A stretch of 5,458 nt of DNA, from NCBI GenBank assembly GCA_027485405.1, contig JAIXRB010000066.1, positions 1 to 5,458 on the forward strand. Reading direction: 5' to 3'. The DNA is from Leptospiraceae bacterium (lineage in GTDB: Bacteria > Spirochaetota > Leptospiria > Leptospirales > Leptospiraceae). Below are positions 1-4,748 of this stretch, in pieces. Each line of letters opens with the position of its first letter. Positions within the stretch are counted from its first letter, which is position 1. A model generated the notes under the pieces. That model did not search any database and was not told the DNA's origin. It saw only the letters and a program-made list of their open reading frames with translations. Position numbers and translations under genes: made by a program.

Positions 1-456
1 TCCGTCTCGACTTTCTAAGGCTTTGAACTCGGAACTGGCACCCTCGCCCGTTGCTACAAAGTTTTCGGTGGAATGAGCGCCATCGCAGAACGGTTTGTTT
101 TTAGATTGACCACAGCGACAAAGAGTGGCTCGCGTAACTTTACCATGACCTTCTATATTAAGATCTGCATGAAAGGCGAGAGGCCCATTTTCCCGAACTC
201 TGACAATATTTACTTTAGGGGGAGTTTCTTGTTGAGCTGAATGGATCATTCGGTAAGAAATCGCTCCCGAAGGACAATTGTGAGCCAGTTCAGCAACTTC
301 TGTAGGAGTCGCCTTGTCCGGGAAAATCCACTCCCCTTCCACATTGGGAACAAAGACATCTGGGCGAGACAGCACACAACTTCTGGAATGAATGCACTTT
401 TTTGCCTCAAAAATGATCTCTACCTCTTTGCCTGTAACGATTTCCTTTTGTGACAT
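1..456 (-). CDS. Fer4_19 + CDGSH iron-sulfur protein, 3' end outside the window
   Basis: The 152 visible residues start MSQKEIVTG and run in frame off the left edge. Residues about 12-70 match the divergent 4Fe-4S mono-cluster domain (Fer4_19, YjdI-like): C21-I-H-S-x2-C27, then C61-P-S-G-A-I-S-Y. Residues 113-128 form a full CDGSH motif, C-R-C-G-x5-P-F-C-D-G-A-H, with C113, C115, C124 and H128 as the expected 2Fe-2S ligands. Proteins of this build are small, soluble and cytoplasmic, with a presumed electron-transfer or redox-sensing role; no reaction is established. From memory, relatives often carry a second CDGSH motif further on, which here would lie beyond the edge. The ATG at 456-454 is preceded on the minus strand by GGGAG with good spacing, which supports this start. 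It appears to be its own transcription unit, with a candidate promoter near 642-670. The domain call is firm; the cellular role is unknown. Confidence 0.9.
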   Translation of the reverse strand, partial: MSQKEIVTGKEVEIIFEAKKCIHSRSCVLSRPDVFVPNVEGEWIFPDKATPTEVAELAHNCPSGAISYRMIHSAQQETPPKVNIVRVRENGPLAFHADLNIEGHGKVTRATLCRCGQSKNKPFCDGAHSTENFVATGEGASSEFKALESRDG

Positions 457-465
457 AGTGGAATC

Positions 466-471
466 TCCCTC
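466..471 (-). promoter_or_regulatory. Ribosome binding site of the CDGSH gene
   Basis: Read on the minus strand, the bases before the ATG at 456 are AGAGGGAGATTCCACT. The purine-rich AGGGAG core lies about nine bases from the start, and this decides the start codon. Confidence 0.6.
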
Positions 472-618
472 TAGGGCGAAATTTGTTGGAAACAAAGGAA
501 AAGGGCAAGTACTATTTGGGGATGCTGGTAATTTTAAGATACGAAAAATTGCCAAATAACAGTTTGACACTTCTTTAACAGGCACTAACTTTAAATGAAA
601 TGCATTCCTCTGCCAATC

Positions 619-646
619 TTGACAAAAGGCTTTTGTCGGCTATTAT
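619..646 (+). promoter_or_regulatory. Candidate plus-strand sigma70-type promoter with no clear gene downstream
   Basis: A perfect TTGACA (619-624) is followed after 16 bases by TATTAT (641-646); TATACT at 644-649 gives a 19-base spacer. Transcription would run toward the 3' end of the opposing ATPase gene, where no plus-strand gene is seen. If active it could make a small RNA or an antisense transcript. Its -10 region overlaps that of the minus-strand candidate. Confidence 0.3.
621..637. repeat. Perfect 17-bp palindrome, operator-like
   Basis: GACAAAAG (621-628), a central G, then CTTTTGTC (630-637) form a perfect inverted repeat with 8-bp arms. It fills the spacer of the plus-strand promoter candidate and covers the expected start of the minus-strand one. 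That is a classic position for a dimeric repressor. It is not followed by a T run on either strand, so a terminator is unlikely. Confidence 0.55.
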
Positions 647-670
647 ACTGCACCTTACCTTTACAGTAAA
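642..670 (-). promoter_or_regulatory. Candidate sigma70-type promoter for the CDGSH gene
   Basis: On the minus strand, TTTACT (670-665) is followed after 17 bases by a perfect TATAAT (647-642). Transcription would begin near 635, inside the palindrome at 621-637, and give a leader of about 180 bases before the CDGSH gene. A weaker alternative nearer the gene is TTGGCA-N17-TAAAGT, within about 588-617. This is motif matching only; spirochaete promoters are not always close to the E. coli consensus. Confidence 0.4.
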
Positions 671-787
671 AAGAGTTTTTCTGTAGAGCCATTTGAGACA
701 GATTTGTATATTTCTGAAGATAGAGGTGCTAACTTACCACCGCTATGTGCTTTCTATGTTTTATAGAGCTAGGATATGTGAAGTATT

Positions 788-1939
788 TTATTGCCGAAGC
801 TTGAGAACAGTTTCTGCTATTTGACTTATTGGAAGAACCGAAACATTCTTTGCCAAAGGATATGCCGTTTTCCCAGGATATACGACAAAGAGATGGTGGA
901 GTTTCAAATCTTCGATGGCAATTGTCATAGACTTTGTAAGAATGGGTGCATCAGAATACTTTATTTCTAATCCAAATCTTTTTCCCTTATGCAACCAGAA
1001 TAGATCCAATTCCGTACCTTGGTAGGTTCGATAAAAAAAGAAATTTTCAGGAGCCAAATGAAAAATGCTTATCCATTGCTGGATCACAAAACCCTCAAAT
1101 GATGCACCTAACTTTGGGTGTGTATTCAAATCCTGAAACGATTCGATAGATTGGAGTTTATGAAAGAGACCAGAATCTTGAATATAGATTTTAGCCTGTT
1201 TGGTCAACCTCTTCCCTAGATTCTCATACCAAGGTTGGATGCGAAGAATCATAAAAGTTCCTACTAGAATATCTAAGTATGCCTTTACCGTAGATTCCGT
1301 AATTCCCAGCGATTTACCCAATTCCGAATAGTTAACAAGTTGACCATGGCAATGGCTTAGCATAATCCAAAACCTACGAAGGGTAGCCGAAGGAATTCGT
1401 ATGCCCAACTGAGGTATGTCTCGTTCCAAAAAAGTGGTTATGTACTGTTCTCTCCAATCTTTACTCAATGAATTTGATTTGGATAGGAAAGAAATGGGAA
1501 AAGAGCCTCGCATCCAAAGTCGTTCCCAGTTTGACTCTGGTTCCTTGGTTTCCGACAGATCAAACCCGTAAATGGTTTTATAAAAAATTCTCCCCGCTAA
1601 AGATTCCGATGACTGACGGATCAAATCTTTAGAGGCTGAGCCTAAAATCAAAAACCTAAGTTTGTTTTCAGGGCGATCTACTAGATAGCGTAACAAAGGG
1701 AAAAGTTCGGGTTTTCTTTGAATTTCGTCGATGATAACGAGACCCTGAATTTTCTCCAAAGTAATCTCAGGTGCTTCCAACTGAGCTAGATCTGTTGGTT
1801 TTTCCAGGTCAAATCGATGTTTAGATGCAAAAAACCGAGATAAGGTAGTTTTACCTATTTGCCTAGCACCGAGGAGCGCCACGACAGGGAAGTTCCTGAG
1901 AGCCGTTTTGACTTGCAATTGGTAGTAATTTCGTTCCAT
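788..1939 (-). CDS. AAA_14/DUF4143 family P-loop ATPase
   Basis: This 383-residue protein is complete and of normal length for the family. Residues 24-32 are the Walker A loop (GARQIGKTT) and 67-75 the Walker B strand (LVIIDEIQR, with D71 and E72). Residues 96-103 (FLILGSAS) fit sensor 1, and SLAGR near 113-117 is the conserved arginine site. The DUF4143 part follows: FLERDIPQLG near 170-179, a winged-helix-like stretch near 200-235, then a C-terminal fold with E282, ELDLF (310-314) and EIK (325-327), resembling a PD-(D/E)xK nuclease core. Such ATPases are scattered as single genes in many bacteria and archaea, and their role is poorly known. The N-terminus MERNYYQLQ fits the family and supports this start, although no clear ribosome binding site precedes it. 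It stands alone, divergent from the RRE operon. Whether it cuts DNA cannot be told from sequence. Confidence 0.92.
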   Translation of the reverse strand: MERNYYQLQVKTALRNFPVVALLGARQIGKTTLSRFFASKHRFDLEKPTDLAQLEAPEITLEKIQGLVIIDEIQRKPELFPLLRYLVDRPENKLRFLILGSASKDLIRQSSESLAGRIFYKTIYGFDLSETKEPESNWERLWMRGSFPISFLSKSNSLSKDWREQYITTFLERDIPQLGIRIPSATLRRFWIMLSHCHGQLVNYSELGKSLGITESTVKAYLDILVGTFMILRIQPWYENLGKRLTKQAKIYIQDSGLFHKLQSIESFQDLNTHPKLGASFEGFVIQQWISIFHLAPENFFFYRTYQGTELDLFWLHKGKRFGLEIKYSDAPILTKSMTIAIEDLKLHHLFVVYPGKTAYPLAKNVSVLPISQIAETVLKLRQ

Positions 1940-1974
1940 GAAAATCCAGAGTATAATCCCTGATTTTCATGGAA
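1934..1974. repeat. Perfect 13-bp inverted repeat over the ATPase start codon
   Basis: TTCCATGAAAATC (1934-1946) and GATTTTCATGGAA (1962-1974) are exact reverse complements separated by 15 bases. The ATPase ATG (1939-1937) lies in the left arm, so in the ATPase mRNA the start codon would be in the 3' side of a hairpin. The loop holds TATAAT on the plus strand (1952-1957) and TATACT on the minus strand (1955-1950), either of which could be a -10 box. The site could therefore be an operator shared by the divergent genes, a start-blocking hairpin, or both. The repeat is seen directly; its function is inferred. Confidence 0.7.
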
Positions 1975-2126
1975 AGCTAAAATTGGGTGCTGATTTCGTT
2001 ATGGGCAATATGTATAAAGTGTACTCTTAAGCAGGATCTGCCAAAATCATTGCTTAGAAAAAAAATTTCCATTTTTGAAAAAAAGAACTTCTCGATTGTT
2101 ACTTCTAAAAGAGAATCAAAAGACTG
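1940..2126. promoter_or_regulatory. Divergent intergenic region between the ATPase and the RRE operon
   Basis: This 187-base region must carry the promoters for both directions. Besides the inverted repeat it has TATAAA at 2013-2018 on the plus strand, but no good -35 box is spaced to it. At 2058-2084 there are A and T tracts (A8, T5, A7) at roughly helical spacing, which may bend the DNA. The ribosome binding site for the 2127 start is weak: AAAAGAG lies about 13 bases upstream. No small precursor-peptide gene is visible; the longest ATG reading frame at 2001 has only nine codons. Confidence 0.45.
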
Positions 2127-2369
2127 ATGAATGAAAAACTAAAACACCTGGCTTTGAGCGACAATGGCTTTGTCTTCGATCCAAATACGGGAAACACATT
2201 TACCCTAAACGAGACCGGTCTTTTTATTTTGCGGGCCCTTATGCAAGACAAAACCGAACACGAGATCAAACTAGAACTGGTCGATCAATACGAGACTGAC
2301 TTAGAAGAAGTTTCTAAAGATTTATCCGATCTGATCATTCAATTGCAAGAACTAGGACTTAGGTCTTGA
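2127..2369 (+). CDS. PqqD-like RiPP recognition element (RRE) protein
   Basis: This 80-residue protein spans the whole PqqD fold, a three-strand sheet with a winged helix-turn-helix. The family pattern is visible: GFVFDPNTGNTFTLNETG (14-31) for the beta hairpin and first helix entry, an acidic helix near 42-58, and a final helix, DLSDLIIQLQELGL (65-78), that would form the leader-binding groove. Relatives hold leader peptides and present them to modifying enzymes, as PqqD does for PqqE and lasso B1 proteins do in lasso pathways. It is unlikely to be a PQQ gene, because pqqA, B, C and E are absent. Its TGA stop overlaps the TTG start of the ATP-grasp gene by 4 bases. The likely partners are the next two enzymes; the peptide it binds is not known. 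The fold assignment is good, and the function follows from family and context. Confidence 0.82.
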   Translation: MNEKLKHLALSDNGFVFDPNTGNTFTLNETGLFILRALMQDKTEHEIKLELVDQYETDLEEVSKDLSDLIIQLQELGLRS

Positions 2370-3424
2370 AGCGTATCCGAGTTGCCGTTACCGGCATGAA
2401 TGCGGTCGATAGCCCCGCGCCAGGCGTACCCGTTGTGCGTTCTTTGTTAGAATCTAACATTCCAATGAACATTGTCGGATTCTCGTACGGGGCTTTGGAT
2501 CCCGGCAATTTCATGAATCATTTGATTGAAAATGCCTACCTTTTTCCTTACCCAAACGCTGGTTCGGAGACTCTTTTGGAACGGATCAAAGTAGTCCACA
2601 ATAAGACGCCACTGGACATCATCATCCCTACATTAGATTCTGAATTGGACAATTATATTTCGATCCAGTCCGATTTAGAAAACTTAGGAATCCGCACTTT
2701 CTTACCCACTCGAAAAGAATTGCACCTCCGCGACAAGTCACTTTTAAACCAAACTTTAGCTAATTCCGAAATCAAATTGCCACAAAGCATCAATGTGACC
2801 GATGCCAACTCTCTCAAATCTGCCGTTGACAAAATTGGATTTCCACTTCTAATAAAGGGAATTTTCTATGAAGCATATTTGGCTTATTCTATGGAAGAAG
2901 CAATAGGCTATTTTTTCCATTTAACAGCTAAATGGGGGATTCCAATTATCGTTCAAAAATTCATCTCTGGAGAAGAGATAAATGTATGCGCATTGGCAAA
3001 AGAAGGCGAATTAGTGGGAGCCGTCATTATGAAAAAGCTCTTCCTCACTGACAAAGGAAAGGCTTGGGCAGGTGTGACCATCCAAAATGAAGAGGCAATC
3101 CAAACTTCAAAAGGAATTCTAAAAAACATACATTGGAACGGTGGATGCGAATTGGAATACATTGTTGAGTCAAAAACTCGAGATCTATATTTGCTAGAGA
3201 TCAATCCTAGGTTCCCAGCCTGGGTCTATCTAGCCACCGCCTCCGGTCAAAATCTCCCAGAAGCCTTGGTTAAAATTTGCATGAAAGAGAAATTTGAGCC
3301 TTTTCAAAACTACGAAGTCGGAAAGGTGTTTGTACGCCATAGCTGGGACGACATTGTTCCCATGAAAGCTATTGAATCTTTAACAGTGAACGGAGATCTG
3401 TCAGGAGCAACTTCCCATGAATAA
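2366..3424 (+). CDS. ATP-grasp ligase, carbamoyl-phosphate-synthase-like
   Basis: This 352-residue enzyme should activate a carboxylate as an acyl phosphate and join it to an amine or similar group. An N-terminal Rossmann-like pre-ATP domain (1-115) begins RIRVAVTGMNA with an unusual SPAPGVPVVRSL segment (16-27). The ATP-grasp domain has LRDK (121-124), the ATP-binding K164 in FPLLIKG, VQKFISGEEINV (196-207) with the E203-E204 pair, CELEYIV (261-267) and LEINPRFPAW (277-286), where E278 and N280 should bind metal. All key residues are present. It is far shorter than CarB (about 1,070 residues) and has no second synthetase half, so it is not carbamoyl-phosphate synthase. The start is TTG: it overlaps the upstream stop by 4 bases, follows purine-rich AGGACTTAGG, and keeps the first beta strand, whereas the next ATG (codon 11) would remove it. 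The substrate is unknown; operon context suggests a peptide or carrier-linked amino acid. Confidence 0.85.
   Translation: MKRIRVAVTGMNAVDSPAPGVPVVRSLLESNIPMNIVGFSYGALDPGNFMNHLIENAYLFPYPNAGSETLLERIKVVHNKTPLDIIIPTLDSELDNYISIQSDLENLGIRTFLPTRKELHLRDKSLLNQTLANSEIKLPQSINVTDANSLKSAVDKIGFPLLIKGIFYEAYLAYSMEEAIGYFFHLTAKWGIPIIVQKFISGEEINVCALAKEGELVGAVIMKKLFLTDKGKAWAGVTIQNEEAIQTSKGILKNIHWNGGCELEYIVESKTRDLYLLEINPRFPAWVYLATASGQNLPEALVKICMKEKFEPFQNYEVGKVFVRHSWDDIVPMKAIESLTVNGDLSGATSHE
3403..3407 (+). promoter_or_regulatory. Ribosome binding site of the decarboxylase gene
   Basis: AGGAG lies 9 bases before the ATG at 3417, inside the end of the ATP-grasp gene. It is the clearest Shine-Dalgarno site in the operon. 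It fixes the decarboxylase start and therefore shows that the unusual N-terminal extension is really translated. Confidence 0.7.
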
Positions 3425-3488
3425 AAAACCTTATGTAAGACCAGTGATTCGAAGACAATTCTTAGGGGCGGCAAACAAATTTGGTGGA
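3417..3488 (+). other. Leader-like N-terminal segment of the decarboxylase
   Basis: Residues 1-24 are basic (K3, K4, R8, R12, R13) and contain Y6-x-x-P9-x-I11, then NKFGG. Lasso-peptide leaders bind their RRE through a Y-x-x-P-x-L pattern, so this looks like a docking tag for the PqqD-like protein encoded two genes upstream. The motif is seen directly; the binding is inferred. Confidence 0.5.
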
Positions 3489-4748
3489 TTGTCCTATCCC
3501 GAAACTTTAACTTCCATAGATGGAGTTAAAATTGAAACCCTCTTGGAAAAATACGGGTCTCCCTTGTTTATTTTTTCAGAAACCAACTTAAGAAAGAAAG
3601 CAAAGTCCTACAAACAAGCTTTTGAATCCAGATACCCACAATTTCAACCAACTTGGTCTTACAAAACCAATTATTTAAATGCTATATGTAAGGTGTTTCA
3701 TGAAGAAGGGTTTTGGGCAGAAGTTGTATCTTCCTTTGAATACCAAAAAGCTAGAAAGAATGGAGTCCCAGGAAACCGAATTATCTTCAATGGTCCTTAC
3801 AAACCCTACGAAGCTCTAAAGACAGCGGTTTCTGAAGGAGCTAAAATCCACGTGGATCATTTGGATGAGATCCGTGACCTAATGAAAATTGCCGAAGAGT
3901 TGGAGCAAACTGTCGAAGTTTCTCTTCGCATTTCAATGGATACTGGAACCTATCCTGTATGGACACGGTTCGGTTTTTCCTTAGAGACGGGGCATGCTTT
4001 AGAGGCGGCTAGGCGTATTTGCCATAGTAACGGTAAGCTGGCTTTGATTGGCGTTCATTCTCACTTAGGCACGTTTATGATGGAACCAGGAGCCTACGAA
4101 AAAGGAGCGAAGAAGATCTCAGAGTTTTTTCTCCAACTGAAAAAAGAGCTAAAAGCTCCTATGCAGTACATTGATTTAGGTGGAGGGTTTGTTTCTGCAA
4201 GCAAACTCAAAGGAACCTACCTATCCAATGCCAACATCCTGCCCAACTTTGATCAGTATGCGGAGGTTATTTGCAAGTCATTGTTTGATGCCTTTTCTCC
4301 GGAAGAACCCCCTCCCCTTTTTCTAGAATCAGGTAGGGCATTGGTGGACGAATCAGGATATTTAGCAACATCCATCGTAGGCACTAAAACTCTGCCTTCT
4401 GGCAAGCGGGCCCTGATTCTGGATGCGGGAGTCAACTTGCTTTATACTTCAACTTGGTATGATTTTAAAGTTTCACCTATCAAGGACTCGACGAAGGCTT
4501 GCGAGGATGTCATCCTATATGGCCCTTTGTGTATGAATATCGATATTGTAAGGGAAAACGTACTTTTACCCAATATGGGAAAAGGTGATGGTTTGGTTTT
4601 GTATCCTGTCGGAGCTTACAATGTGACTCAGTGGATGCAGTTTATTGAAATGCGTCCAGCCGTAGTCATGATCTTGAAAAACGGAGAAGTAAAACAGATT
4701 AGAAGAAAAGAAACTGTAGATGATATAAATTCAATGGAAGTAGAATGA
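3417..4748 (+). CDS. Fold-type III PLP-dependent decarboxylase (LysA-like) with an RRE-leader-like N-terminus
   Basis: The 443 residues contain the alanine-racemase-like barrel plus C-terminal sheet domain of the diaminopimelate/ornithine decarboxylase superfamily. Visible sites are K83 in WSYKTNYL (PLP Schiff base), HSHLGT (214-219), DLGGGF (253-258, phosphate loop), ESGR (304-307), GPLCMNID (369-376, with C372 and D376) and VGAYNVTQW (398-406). In LysA the residue after that Cys is usually Glu; here it is Met373, so diaminopimelate is an unlikely substrate. No dap or lys gene is nearby. About 30 residues precede the usual LysA start and include YVRPVI (6-11) and NKFGG (20-24), like a RiPP leader. 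The gene overlaps the ATP-grasp gene by 8 bases and the transporter gene by 4. A precedent is BtrK, which decarboxylates a glutamyl group on a carrier after the ATP-grasp enzyme BtrJ attaches it. The family is firm; the substrate is unknown. Confidence 0.9.
   Translation: MNKKPYVRPVIRRQFLGAANKFGGLSYPETLTSIDGVKIETLLEKYGSPLFIFSETNLRKKAKSYKQAFESRYPQFQPTWSYKTNYLNAICKVFHEEGFWAEVVSSFEYQKARKNGVPGNRIIFNGPYKPYEALKTAVSEGAKIHVDHLDEIRDLMKIAEELEQTVEVSLRISMDTGTYPVWTRFGFSLETGHALEAARRICHSNGKLALIGVHSHLGTFMMEPGAYEKGAKKISEFFLQLKKELKAPMQYIDLGGGFVSASKLKGTYLSNANILPNFDQYAEVICKSLFDAFSPEEPPPLFLESGRALVDESGYLATSIVGTKTLPSGKRALILDAGVNLLYTSTWYDFKVSPIKDSTKACEDVILYGPLCMNIDIVRENVLLPNMGKGDGLVLYPVGAYNVTQWMQFIEMRPAVVMILKNGEVKQIRRKETVDDINSMEVE

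Larger units (their letters stand above)
457..787. other. 331-base non-coding gap
   Basis: No convincing gene was found here on either strand. The longest plus-strand possibility near 744 is about 20 codons with no ribosome binding site. The gap holds the candidate back-to-back promoters and palindrome near 619-670. It also has a 17-bp imperfect palindrome at 725-741 (GGTG-C-TAA-C-TTA-C-CACC, one mismatched pair) and a short inverted repeat at 482-496 (TTTGTT-GGA-AACAAA) just before the ribosome binding site of the CDGSH gene. No hairpin followed by a T run is visible downstream of the ATPase stop, so no intrinsic terminator can be called for it. Confidence 0.6.

Noticed and set aside
241..453. 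Plus-strand reading frame of 70 codons opposite the iron-sulfur gene.
   Set aside because: It is the reverse strand of clear Fer4_19 coding sequence and shows no domain of its own. The same reasoning removes the frames at 946-1149, 2953-3204, 4253-4435 and 5194-5382, which lie over real genes.
725..741. Imperfect palindrome as a terminator for the ATPase gene.
   Set aside because: It has a mismatched pair, a tiny loop and no T run on the downstream side of the minus strand.
744..810. Small plus-strand reading frame starting MCFLCFIEL as a gene for the plus-strand promoter candidate.
   Set aside because: About 20 codons, no ribosome binding site, and it runs into the opposing ATPase gene.
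1934..1974. The inverted repeat as the ends of an insertion element.
   Set aside because: The arms enclose only 15 bases, there is no transposase nearby, and no target duplication is evident.
2001..2030. Nine-codon reading frame as a RiPP precursor upstream of the RRE gene.
   Set aside because: Too short, without a leader-like motif or ribosome binding site.
2127..2369. Calling the 80-residue protein pqqD or part of the HPr-kinase-related RRE system.
   Set aside because: No pqqABCE genes and no HPr-kinase-like gene are in the window, so only the RRE fold is supported.
2366..3424. Calling the ATP-grasp protein CarB (carbamoyl-phosphate synthase large chain).
   Set aside because: It is 352 residues with a single ATP-grasp domain, while CarB is about 1,070 residues with two.
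3417..4748. Calling the PLP enzyme lysA (diaminopimelate decarboxylase).
   Set aside because: It has the general fold and catalytic set, but Met replaces the Glu of the usual Cys-Glu motif, there is an unusual N-terminal extension, and the neighbours are not lysine genes.
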